Assembly: GCF_900110835.1 (NCBI RefSeq)
Contig: NZ_FOJG01000001.1
Coordinates: 3,193,499-3,257,498, forward strand
Direction of reading: 5' to 3'
DNA length: 64,000 bases
Origin: Chitinophaga arvensicola
GTDB lineage: Bacteria > Bacteroidota > Bacteroidia > Chitinophagales > Chitinophagaceae
Part shown: piece after piece, positions 25,731 through 33,577 of the stretch
How the letters are laid out: each line of letters starts with the position of its first letter
Numbering within the stretch: the first letter of the stretch is position 1
Position numbers and translations under genes: made by a program
Notes under the pieces: generated by a model
What the model was told of the DNA's origin: nothing
Seen by the model: only the letters and a program-made list of their open reading frames with translations
The model's database searches: none

Positions 25731-26495
25731 ATGAACATTGCCACCTATCTTCCATCGGCTATTCTTTCTCCTTACGTGAGTGCTTTCCTGATTATTGAAA
25801 GTGCGGAGGGGATGGAGAATCGTGTGATGCCCGATACGGCAGTAGTGATGTCTTTCAGGTTCAGTGGCCAGGTAAGGGCGGAGGAGAATGAGTTATTGCC
25901 TTCGGCAGGACTGGCAGGCTTACGTAAATCTTCCCGTTTGCTGCAATATGCACCTGGTACCGGTAATGTGCTGGTGAAATTCAAGGAGGGTGGGGCGGCG
26001 GCTTTTTTTAAAGCGCCATTGCATGAATTGTTTGATACACAGCAATCGCTCGATAGCCTGTTACGGCAACAGCAAATCAGGGAAGTGGAAGAGCGGCTGT
26101 ATGAAGCTGCGGATCATCTGCAACGCATTGCTATTGTAGAATCGTTCCTGATTTCCAGCCTGAGTTCCCGGGCGCCGGATCTGCTGATCCGTAGTGCGGT
26201 GGCACAGATTAAAACGGCTCACGGCGATGTAAAGATCAAGGCGTTGGCGTCAGAACACTATATCAGCCAGGATGCTTTTGAAAAACGTTTCCGGCGTCAG
26301 GTGGGTTCTACGCCCAAACAATTCTCCGCTATTGTAAGACTAAGGCATCTGCTGGATCATTGTCCGGCTGCCGATAGCCTGACAGAGGCAGCTTATGAAG
26401 CCGGTTACTACGATCAGGCGCATTTTATCAAGGATTTCCGGGCGTTTACCGGTCAATCGCCACAGGCTTTCTTTCAGCAGTCTACCTGGTGGTGA
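25731..26495 (+). CDS. AraC-family transcriptional regulator
   Basis: Regulator of 254 aa. The N-terminal half is a small beta-rich sensor domain (AILSPYVSAFLIIESAEG, VMSFRFSGQV) of the DUF6597-like type. The C-terminal HTH_18 domain covers the last 100 residues, with IKALASEHYISQDAFEKRFR as first HTH and the second ending in AGYYDQAHFIKDFRAFTG and SPQAFF. I chose the ATG at 25731 because a TATCTTTA promoter-like element (25719-25726) overlaps the N-terminus of the longer reading from 25704. It stands alone, 236 bp before the tetR gene; targets are unknown. Confidence 0.88.
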   Translation: MNIATYLPSAILSPYVSAFLIIESAEGMENRVMPDTAVVMSFRFSGQVRAEENELLPSAGLAGLRKSSRLLQYAPGTGNVLVKFKEGGAAAFFKAPLHELFDTQQSLDSLLRQQQIREVEERLYEAADHLQRIAIVESFLISSLSSRAPDLLIRSAVAQIKTAHGDVKIKALASEHYISQDAFEKRFRRQVGSTPKQFSAIVRLRHLLDHCPAADSLTEAAYEAGYYDQAHFIKDFRAFTGQSPQAFFQQSTWW

Positions 26496-26680
26496 GAATG
26501 CAGCTCATAGAACCAGAGAAAGAGAAACACCCGCTGTTCTCCTGGCGGTGACGATGCTGCACATAATATCATAGAAAATACTCCCCCGCTGTAACAGCCC
26601 CTTCACCTCTTCAGAGGTAAACGTAGCCTGTTTCCAACTTCCTGTTGTAAACCTCTTCTTCCTATCTCCCGGAAAATATA

Positions 26681-26712
26681 TTTGAAAATGAGCGTTTGCT
26701 CACTTATCTTTG
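26681..26712 (+). promoter_or_regulatory. tetR promoter with overlapping operator
   Basis: TTTG (26681-26684), 20-base spacer, then TATCTTTG (26705-26712), matching the Bacteroidota -33/-7 form. A 22-bp imperfect palindrome (26687-26708, arms TGAGC/GCTCA) fills the spacer. The ATG at 26719 is only six bases after the -7 element, so the message may be leaderless. Confidence 0.7.
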
Positions 26713-26718
26713 TGCTTC

Positions 26719-27309
26719 ATGCGATACAGAGACGAAAATAAGGTACAGGCCATAAGGGAATCCGCCATTGCGATGGTAGCGAAAGACGGACTCGAAAACT
26801 TTGGTATCAACCGGCTGGCAAAAGCAGCGGGTGTATCGCCGGCAACTATTTATATCTATTACAAAGACAAAGAGGATCTGCTTACCAGCATCAGTATAGA
26901 AGAGGGGCTTAAAATGACCACTGCCACGCTGAAGGGCTTCAGTTCGGACATGTCGTTTAAAGAAGGGCTATGGGTACAATGGAAAAACCGCGCAGCCTTT
27001 GCGTTGGATAATCACTTATCAGCTGAATTTTTTGAACAGCTGCGGAATTCTACCTATAAGGATAAAATGGTGGAAGCGATTTCAGATGCGTTTCAGAGTG
27101 CGATGGGCAACTATGTAAAAAATGCGATAGACAGGGGAGAGATCAACGAAATGCCGCTGGAAGTATATTGGTCTGTTGCCTTTGCTCCGCTATACTCCCT
27201 GATAAAGTTTCATAATGAAGGCCAAAGCCTTGGTGGCCGCAAATTTAAATTCTCCGAAAAGGTCATGAAGGAAACATTCGACTGTGTAATAAAAGGATTA
27301 TTGAAGTAA
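26719..27309 (+). CDS. TetR/AcrR-family repressor
   Basis: Repressor of 196 aa. The N-terminal HTH is standard: IRESAIAMVAKDGLENFGIN, then LAKAAGVSPATIYIYYKDKEDLL. The C-terminal helical domain (about residues 60-196) would bind the effector, probably a hydrophobic compound exported by the MFS protein encoded downstream. I place the start at ATG 26719 (MRYRDENK), not the TTG three codons upstream, because that TTG is part of the -7 promoter element. Matching palindromes lie in its own promoter and in front of the next gene, so it likely represses both itself and the 72-aa/MFS unit. Confidence 0.93.
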   Translation: MRYRDENKVQAIRESAIAMVAKDGLENFGINRLAKAAGVSPATIYIYYKDKEDLLTSISIEEGLKMTTATLKGFSSDMSFKEGLWVQWKNRAAFALDNHLSAEFFEQLRNSTYKDKMVEAISDAFQSAMGNYVKNAIDRGEINEMPLEVYWSVAFAPLYSLIKFHNEGQSLGGRKFKFSEKVMKETFDCVIKGLLK

Positions 27310-27328
27310 CTATTTTTTTTGTCAATTT

Positions 27329-27350
27329 GATAAGTGAGCGCTTGCTTATA
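27329..27350 (+). promoter_or_regulatory. Second TetR operator, before the 72-aa/MFS unit
   Basis: This 22-bp site begins GATAAGTGAGC, the exact reverse complement of the right arm of the site in the tetR promoter, and has the near-palindromic end TGCTTATA. It lies 12 bp before the ATG at 27362, downstream of TTTG at 27326-27329. Shared sites link the regulator to both units. Confidence 0.7.
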
Positions 27351-27361
27351 AAACCAATAAG

Positions 27362-27580
27362 ATGCCACACATTCTTATTTTTAAAACCAATATAGCCACT
27401 GCGGAAGACCGTTCAAAAGTAGCACCTTTGCTAAACGGTCAACCCTTTATTGAACAATGGACGGTGGATATTGAAGACGTGGATTGTGTGCTCAGGGTAG
27501 TTACCGCTGAGCCGGCGCCACAACCTATCATCGCCCTGGTCAATGCCGGTTCGTACGAATGTACAGAGCTGGAAGATTAA
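27362..27580 (+). CDS. Small conserved-looking protein encoded with an MFS transporter
   Basis: Protein of 72 aa with a probable ferredoxin-like beta-alpha-beta fold (PHILIFKTNIA strand, APLLNGQPFIEQW, CVLRVVTAEP strand). It resembles heavy-metal-associated-type small proteins in pattern (pairs of strands around the sequence KVAPLLNG) but lacks the CxxC metal motif; the two Cys (residues 42 and 67) are isolated. It lies between a TetR operator and the MFS gene, 23 bp upstream of the transporter ATG, so it is co-transcribed with it and may modulate or assist the pump. I cannot assign a function. Confidence 0.72.
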   Translation: MPHILIFKTNIATAEDRSKVAPLLNGQPFIEQWTVDIEDVDCVLRVVTAEPAPQPIIALVNAGSYECTELED

Positions 27581-27603
27581 CAACTATACAATCTCCCAAA
27601 AAA

Positions 27604-28872
27604 ATGAAACAAACACCTGCTGCATTTTCTTCTCATCAGAAAATGATAGTTGCCCTCCTGGCACTCACACAATTTACCGTCATCCTGGATTTCATGGTGA
27701 TGTCGCCATTAGGTGATATGCTCATGAAATCTATGAGCATCAAGCCGAGCCAGTTCGGACTGATCGTATCTGCTTACGCATTCAGCGCCGGTATATCCGG
27801 ACTGCTCACTGCTGGTTTTGCAGACCGTTTTGATCGTAAGAAACTCCTCGTATTTTTTTACGCCGGCTTTATCCTGGGTACCCTTTGCTGCGGGCTGGCC
27901 AACACCTATTACACCATGGTGGCCGCACGTATTGTTACCGGGTTATTTGGCGGTGTAATGGGATCCATTTCCCTGGCCATCATCACCGACCTGTTCGACA
28001 TTTCGCAGCGTGGCCGTGTAATGGGATTTGTACAAATGGCCTTCGGCGCCAGCCAGGTACTGGGTATTCCGATCGGGCTGTATCTCGCCAACGCATGGGG
28101 ATGGGAAGCCCCTTTCTTCCTGGTAGCGGGCGTGGCGGCTGTTGTTATGGCGCTGATCATCCTGCGTCTGCAACCGGTGATTGCGCACCTCGCTGTGCAG
28201 CGCGACAGATCCGCGTTTATGCATCTCTGGCATACGGTCCGGAACCGTAATTACCGCATTGGTTTTACCGCCACTGCACTCATGTCTGTGGGAGGTTTTA
28301 TGATGATGCCTTTTGGTAGCGCTTTTGCTGTCAACAATCTCCACATCACCGCCGAACAACTGCCCCTGCTGTTTATGGTAACAGGTGTAGGTTCCCTGTT
28401 TATCATGCCCGCACTCGGAAAACTGAGTGACAGGGTAGACCGGTTTAAACTCTTTACCATCGCCTCCCTGTACGCCCTGGTGATCATTGTTATTTACACA
28501 CACCTGGCGCCACACCCGCTTTGGGTGATCATGTGTATGAACATTCTTATGATGGCAGGTATTATGGGCCGCATGGTGCCTTTTACCGCTCTCACTACCG
28601 GTATCCCCGACATGGCCGACAGGGGCGCTTTCATGAGTGTGAACTCTTCCCTGCAACAGATTGCCGGCGGTATCGCCGCCGTAATTGCCGGAATGATCGT
28701 GGTACAGAAAGATAAATTCAGTCCACTGGAACATTATGATACACTTGGTTGGGTGATAGTAGGACTCACCATTCCGTGTATTTATCTTGTGTACCGGGTG
28801 AGTAACATCGTAAAGGCAAAACTGGCCAAAGGCGCTGTGGTGAATCCTGCGAGTGTTGTTACAGAGGTATAA
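27604..28872 (+). CDS. MFS drug/proton antiporter-type transporter
   Basis: Inner-membrane transporter of 422 aa with 12 predicted helices. The first helix holds LTQFTVILDFMVMSPLGDML, and the loop between helices 2 and 3 has the MFS motif GFADRFDRKK, which marks the DHA drug-efflux branch (also seen in arabinose-efflux-like AraJ proteins). A second loop motif is LGKLSDRVDR. The ATG at 27604 gives the natural start; the frame upstream overlaps the 72-aa gene. It is the last gene of a TetR-controlled unit and ends at a terminator. Probable role: export of a toxic or signalling compound sensed by the TetR protein. Confidence 0.92.
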   Translation: MKQTPAAFSSHQKMIVALLALTQFTVILDFMVMSPLGDMLMKSMSIKPSQFGLIVSAYAFSAGISGLLTAGFADRFDRKKLLVFFYAGFILGTLCCGLANTYYTMVAARIVTGLFGGVMGSISLAIITDLFDISQRGRVMGFVQMAFGASQVLGIPIGLYLANAWGWEAPFFLVAGVAAVVMALIILRLQPVIAHLAVQRDRSAFMHLWHTVRNRNYRIGFTATALMSVGGFMMMPFGSAFAVNNLHITAEQLPLLFMVTGVGSLFIMPALGKLSDRVDRFKLFTIASLYALVIIVIYTHLAPHPLWVIMCMNILMMAGIMGRMVPFTALTTGIPDMADRGAFMSVNSSLQQIAGGIAAVIAGMIVVQKDKFSPLEHYDTLGWVIVGLTIPCIYLVYRVSNIVKAKLAKGAVVNPASVVTEV

Positions 28873-28878
28873 TTATTG

Positions 28879-28910
28879 AAGAGAAGCTGGCTTGCCGGCT
28901 TCTCTTTTTT
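28879..28910 (+). terminator. Terminator after the MFS gene
   Basis: 12-bp stem (28879-28890 with 28895-28906, one G-T pair), tight CTTG loop, then TTTTTT. It starts six bases after the stop codon. Confidence 0.88.
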
Positions 28911-28952
28911 CACTGTTTTGACTATCTTTAAAAGATATAAAAACAGGCAGAA

Positions 28953-29645
28953 ATGAAGCCATTACTTGAGGAAAAGGAACTGATATGGTCGGCTGTGGTG
29001 GCGAATGTTGCTATGAACCGTGAGAGGAATGCCAGCGGCATCAACAGTTACGAAAAGGAGTTCAGATTTATCCCCGCAGACTATCTTGAAAAGCAGATGC
29101 AAACAAACGGTCAGGCCTCCTGGCTGGATCTCTGTTGCGGGAGCGCCCGGGCACTGACGCAAACAGCGCAGGTACTGACCCAAAAAAACATACAACAACA
29201 CATTACTTTAAAGGGCATTGATCTGCTGGATACCTTTCCTGCGGCAGCGGATAGTTTTTCTTGTCTTGACCTGGAAGTAGCTTCGGTGACGGACTGGAAA
29301 CCGCGCCAGTCATATGATCTCGTCACATGCTCGCATGGCTTGCATTACCTCGGTGATAAGCTCAAAGTAATTGCCATGGCAGTAGCAGCACTGAATACGA
29401 AGGGATATTTTGTGGCGCATCTCGATCTCAAAAACGTATATATTAATGGCGCGCCGCAGGATGTCTTCCTGAAAAAAATATTTACACAGCACCATCTTCA
29501 CTATAACGCACGTACGCGGATCATCAGTTGTACGGGGCCACAGTCGCTTATTACCGGGTTACAGTATCTCGGGGCCGACGACCAGGCAGGGCCTAATTAT
29601 ACCGGTCAGGGAGCCGTTAATTCCTACTATACTTTCCCTTCCTAA
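28953..29645 (+). CDS. Class I SAM-dependent methyltransferase
   Basis: Soluble methyltransferase-like protein of 230 aa. Motif I is WLDLCCGSARAL (about residues 48-59), the acidic residue of motif II falls in KGIDLLDTFP, and motif IV/post-IV is SYDLVTCSHGLHYL. The rest of the Rossmann fold follows (TKGYFVAHLDL). The double Cys in the SAM loop is unusual but seen in some family members. The target is unknown. It has its own gap of 80 bp after the MFS terminator and is followed by a receptor gene 95 bp downstream; no operon partner is evident. Confidence 0.85.
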   Translation: MKPLLEEKELIWSAVVANVAMNRERNASGINSYEKEFRFIPADYLEKQMQTNGQASWLDLCCGSARALTQTAQVLTQKNIQQHITLKGIDLLDTFPAAADSFSCLDLEVASVTDWKPRQSYDLVTCSHGLHYLGDKLKVIAMAVAALNTKGYFVAHLDLKNVYINGAPQDVFLKKIFTQHHLHYNARTRIISCTGPQSLITGLQYLGADDQAGPNYTGQGAVNSYYTFPS

Positions 29646-29740
29646 CCACTCATCCCTCATTCCCCGCTGCTCATCACTTCCGGCCCTCCCACCGGCAATT
29701 ATTTTCTATCTTGATTTCCTCAAATGCAACCTATATTCTC

Positions 29741-31921
29741 ATGCGCCTACTTCTTGTGCCTGTACTGTTATGTATATCGACCACTATTTTTGCCCAGGAC
29801 TCCACGATGTCCGTACGTGAATTGAAAAGTATCAACGTTACTTCTAAAAAGAAAACCATTGAATTCAAAGGCGACAAAATTATCTACAATGTAAGTACCA
29901 GTGTGAATGCTATGGGCAGTAATGCACTGGAATTACTGAAACAATCTCCCGGTGTAATGGTGGGCCCTTCCAACAGTATTTCCCTGAACGGAAAAGGAGG
30001 TGTAACGGTGTACATTGATGGTAAACCTTCCTACATGCAGGGCGATGCCCTGGCAGCCTTGCTTAAATCGCTGCAATCTGCCAATATCCAGAGTATTGAA
30101 CTGATGCCCAATCCTTCCGGCAAATATGATGCAGCCGGCAGCGGCGGCATCATTAACATCCGCCTGAAAAAACTAACTGCCTCGGGGTATAATGGTGATA
30201 TATCTGCCGGTATTCATTTCGGAGAGACGCCAAAAACAGAGGCGGCACTGAATATGAACTACCGCACGGGTAAGTTTAACCTGTACGGCAACTATAATCA
30301 TTATTTCGGTCACCGGAATATGCGTTATGGCTTCGATCGTGTGCAAGCCGGGCAACTCATTGATAACCGTACCGCCGATACCGATATGCGTAATCCTGTT
30401 AATTTCAAAGCAGGCGTCGATTATAATATCAACAGCCGGCATACGCTGGGCGTAATGATGAATGCCAACCTGTATTTTGGTCCGGGACTTACGCATACAC
30501 TCACGGATTTATCAGACAGCGCTACCGGTCAACTGCAATCGGTGCTGAAAGCAAAGAACGATTACTACTCCCAGAAGCAGAACTGGAAGAACTACAATTT
30601 TAATTATCAGTATAAAGATACCGCCGGCCGTACATTCACAGCTGATCTCGATTATGGCGCCTACCGTGCGAGGATTAAGAATATTCTCTACAATGCGTTC
30701 CTGAAACCTGATGGCATCACGGAAACGGACCGGTATTCGCTGCGCACGCTCAATAGCAGCGACATTAATATCTATGGTATAAAAGCAGATTATGAGCAAC
30801 CCATTTCACATGGTAAACTTTACACCGGCGTAAAATGGAGTACCGTGGAAAGTGGCAACCGGGTACGGCTATACGATGTAAAGACCAGCAGTGAGGATCT
30901 CAATATCATGCGTAGCAATGATTTCCGCTACGATGAAAAAATATACGCCGCCTATCTGATGGCGGATCAGCAATGGGGACAATGGAAGTTACAGGCGGCC
31001 TTACGTGCGGAGCAAACGGATGCCGGCGGCGCCCTGAATGCAAAAAGTAAGTTCACACAACAGGATACGGTGCAACAGGTCAATAACCGCTACCTGGGCT
31101 GGTTCCCGTCTTTTAACCTTACCTGGAAACAGAATGATATCAGCAGTTTTTCTTTACTCTATAACCGTAAAATCGACCGGCCTACCTACGCTGATCTAAA
31201 TCCTTTTGAATACCAGATGGATGAATTGTCGTTCTGGAAAGGAAACTCTTTTCTCCGTCCGCAGTATGCCAATAGTGTAACCGTTGGTTACAATGCCAGC
31301 GGTATACTTGCTGCCACTGTCACGTATACGCATATACGCGATATGTTTGTGTCTATCACGGATAGCATCGATGGCAACAAAATGATTATCATGCCGGAAA
31401 ACGTAGGTTCGCAAAACCTGCTGTCCCTGAATGTGTCTTCGGCTTTTACACCGTTGCCCTGGTGGAATGTAACCGCCAACGCCAATTTCTTTCATAAACA
31501 GAACCGGATCGATTTTGATGCTGCCCGGGCAGTCACGCTAAGCATCAATACTGTGATGCTGAACCTGCAGCAGGTATTTGACCTCGATGCCAAAACACAG
31601 GTAGAAGTAAGCGGTTATTACCAGTCGCCCGACCTGGGCGGCGGCTACCAGCGGACCTTGTACGTATGGCAGGTAAATGTGGGCGTGCAACGCAAAGTCT
31701 GGAAGGAGAAGGGCACAGTCCGCATCGGTATCAGTGACCTGTTCCAGACATCCCGCTGGGCCAGCCTCCGGGATTTTGACGGGTTGTATTACCGCACCTA
31801 CGGATCGGAAGATTCACGGCAGTTAAAGCTGGGTTTCAGCTACCGGTTCGGCAATATCAGGATGGCGAAGGAGCGGGACAGGAGTTCCGGGCTGGAAAAT
31901 GAGTCCAGGAGGGTAAAATAA
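29741..31921 (+). CDS. Outer-membrane beta-barrel receptor (OMP_b-brl_3 type, TonB-receptor-like)
   Basis: Outer-membrane protein of 726 aa. The signal peptide ends CISTTIFAQD. A plug domain follows directly (NVTSKKKTIEFKGDKIIYNV, LLKQSPGVMV, VTVYIDGKPS, AAGSGGIINIRLKK), then a barrel ending in LGFSYRFGNI plus a short charged tail. Unlike most members it lacks the N-terminal CarboxypepD_reg domain. There is no STN domain and no SusD partner, so it is not a SusC. I chose the ATG at 29741 because the upstream TTG (29711) adds ten residues before the signal peptide. Substrate unknown; these proteins are often linked to AraC or two-component control, and a GlxA-type regulator gene follows. Confidence 0.88.
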   Translation: MRLLLVPVLLCISTTIFAQDSTMSVRELKSINVTSKKKTIEFKGDKIIYNVSTSVNAMGSNALELLKQSPGVMVGPSNSISLNGKGGVTVYIDGKPSYMQGDALAALLKSLQSANIQSIELMPNPSGKYDAAGSGGIINIRLKKLTASGYNGDISAGIHFGETPKTEAALNMNYRTGKFNLYGNYNHYFGHRNMRYGFDRVQAGQLIDNRTADTDMRNPVNFKAGVDYNINSRHTLGVMMNANLYFGPGLTHTLTDLSDSATGQLQSVLKAKNDYYSQKQNWKNYNFNYQYKDTAGRTFTADLDYGAYRARIKNILYNAFLKPDGITETDRYSLRTLNSSDINIYGIKADYEQPISHGKLYTGVKWSTVESGNRVRLYDVKTSSEDLNIMRSNDFRYDEKIYAAYLMADQQWGQWKLQAALRAEQTDAGGALNAKSKFTQQDTVQQVNNRYLGWFPSFNLTWKQNDISSFSLLYNRKIDRPTYADLNPFEYQMDELSFWKGNSFLRPQYANSVTVGYNASGILAATVTYTHIRDMFVSITDSIDGNKMIIMPENVGSQNLLSLNVSSAFTPLPWWNVTANANFFHKQNRIDFDAARAVTLSINTVMLNLQQVFDLDAKTQVEVSGYYQSPDLGGGYQRTLYVWQVNVGVQRKVWKEKGTVRIGISDLFQTSRWASLRDFDGLYYRTYGSEDSRQLKLGFSYRFGNIRMAKERDRSSGLENESRRVK

Positions 31922-31949
31922 AAAATAGGTCAATTATAACCCGTTAGGG

Positions 31950-31981
31950 GTTGATTGCGACGATCTTTTAGCTTAGATTTG
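31950..31981 (+). promoter_or_regulatory. Promoter for the GlxA-type gene
   Basis: GTTG (31950-31953), 20-base spacer, exact -7 element TAGATTTG (31974-31981). The ATG at 31986 is four bases later, so the transcript may be leaderless. Confidence 0.6.
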
Positions 31982-31985
31982 GTAT

Positions 31986-32969
31986 ATGAAACAAATATCC
32001 ATTCTCGTACCCAAAGGCGCAGTAGCGCTCAGCTGTATTGAAGGCTCTTTTGTATGTTTCACCAAGGCCAATGATTTCCTGGAGAGCCTGGGAAGGCCAC
32101 CGCTGTTCAATGTGCAGCTGGTAGGCCTTTCGAAAGAGGCCCAGGAATACGACCGGTTTTTTAAAGTAACCCCGGATGTACTCATCACCGACAAGCACAA
32201 GGCCGATCTGATCATCATCCCTGCTGTCAACGGAGAGCGGGAAGAGATGATTGAGCAGAATAAGGATTTCTTTCCCTGGATCGTAAAGCAACATCATGCC
32301 GGTTCTGAAGTGGCGAGTCTCTGCGTAGGCTCGTTCCTGTTAGCTTCCACCGGGTTGCTGAATGGCAAGCGCTGTTCCACCCATTGGCTGGCAGCCAATG
32401 AATTCCGGAACATGTTCCCCGATATAGAGCTGGTCTCCGAAAAGATCATCACGGATGAAAAAGGCATCTATTCCAGTGGCGGCGCCAACTCTTTCTGGAA
32501 CCTCCTTATCTATATCCTCGAAAAATACACTGACCGGGATCTGGCTATCCTGGCATCTAAATATTTTGAGATTGAAATTGATCGTACTAATCAATCCACC
32601 TTCACCATATTCAAAGGCCAGCGTGAACACCAGGATGAATCCGTGAAACAGGCCCAGGAATTTATTGAGCAGAACTGGCAGGACAAGATTACGGTAGAAC
32701 AATTATCGTCTATGTTCGCCGTAGGCCGCAGAAGCCTGGAAAGAAGGTTTAAAAAAGCTACCAGCAATACAGTTTCTGAATACATTCAACGTGTAAAAGT
32801 AGAAGTAGCCAAAAAGAGTTTTGAAAGCAGCCGTAAAAATATCAATGAGATTATGTGGGAAGTAGGTTATTCAGATACAAAGGCATTCAGGACTATATTT
32901 AAGAAAACCACCGGTTTGTCACCGCTGGAGTACAGGAATAAATACAATAAAGGAGCCGTTAAGATATAG
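31986..32969 (+). CDS. GlxA-type AraC regulator with DJ-1/PfpI domain
   Basis: Regulator of 327 aa that joins an amidase-like DJ-1/PfpI domain (residues 1-190) to an AraC HTH_18 domain (about 225-325). The sensor part has the strand-turn LIIPAVNGEREEM and the nucleophile-elbow-like ASLCVGSFLLASTG with Cys, so a small molecule or covalent modification may be sensed. The DNA-binding part has WQDKITVEQLSSMFAVGRR and EVGYSDTKAFRTIFKKTTG with the closing LSPLEYRNKY. It is transcribed from a promoter four bases upstream of the ATG. Its targets are not known; the receptor gene upstream on the same strand is one candidate. Confidence 0.93.
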   Translation: MKQISILVPKGAVALSCIEGSFVCFTKANDFLESLGRPPLFNVQLVGLSKEAQEYDRFFKVTPDVLITDKHKADLIIIPAVNGEREEMIEQNKDFFPWIVKQHHAGSEVASLCVGSFLLASTGLLNGKRCSTHWLAANEFRNMFPDIELVSEKIITDEKGIYSSGGANSFWNLLIYILEKYTDRDLAILASKYFEIEIDRTNQSTFTIFKGQREHQDESVKQAQEFIEQNWQDKITVEQLSSMFAVGRRSLERRFKKATSNTVSEYIQRVKVEVAKKSFESSRKNINEIMWEVGYSDTKAFRTIFKKTTGLSPLEYRNKYNKGAVKI

Positions 32970-32971
32970 GT

Positions 32972-33403
32972 TTATTTGTCTGTGCCGGAAGGATGGGAAA
33001 ACAATTTATGCCACCGTCCTTCCAATACACCTTTTAACATCGCGCATAATTCCTGGAAAGTATTGGGTTTGGTCAGAAATAATTTGGCGCCCAATCGCAT
33101 GGCATCTTCCATATCTTCTTTCATATCAGAAGTACTCAGCACAATAATATTGGTCAACTGGTGCTGTAATATTTTCTTCAACTCTACCAAACATTCTCTC
33201 CCATTCATTAAGGGCATATTGAAATCAAGAAAGATGTAATCAGGAGCAGAAATTTTGTTTTCCTGGAATAGGGCCAGTGCCTGTATTCCGCTGTTGCAAA
33301 CATGGGTTTCAATGACCGGTGAGATGTTGTTGATGGCTTCCTGGAAAAAGGTCCTGTCATCCGCGTCATCATCAATAATCATTATTTGTTGTGGCTTCGT
33401 CAT
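32972..33403 (-). CDS. Single-domain response regulator (CheY-like)
   Basis: Receiver-only protein of 143 aa. The acidic pocket is IIDDDADD (residues 10-15), the phosphorylated Asp is Asp60 in YIFLDFNMPLMNG, the switch Thr/Ser is in VLSTSDMKED and the Lys in FLTKPNTFQE. It is the type common in Bacteroidota as Rcp1-like regulators that act on kinases or phytochrome-type sensors, not on DNA. No kinase gene is adjacent, so the partner may be one of the orphan kinases at 4578 or 40827. It converges on the GlxA-type gene, two bases between stops. Confidence 0.93.
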   Translation of the reverse strand: MTKPQQIMIIDDDADDRTFFQEAINNISPVIETHVCNSGIQALALFQENKISAPDYIFLDFNMPLMNGRECLVELKKILQHQLTNIIVLSTSDMKEDMEDAMRLGAKLFLTKPNTFQELCAMLKGVLEGRWHKLFSHPSGTDK

Positions 33404-33577
33404 GGTTAAAATTTAAGCATTTAGGATTTCCAATCTTCGGCGGGAAATATGAAGATAAACAAAAATGCGTCGCTATTCAAATTAAAGATTTCGTAATACA
33501 TATGGCGGATCTCGTTTCCTGTTTCGATGGCGCAGATATTGTATTGCGGGTATTATCACCCTGTAAGCATTATTCCC

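Noticed and set aside
27943..28734. 263-codon minus-strand frame inside the MFS gene
   Set aside because: It is a shadow of the transporter reading frame, rich in His and Gln with no domain; the MFS protein is certain.
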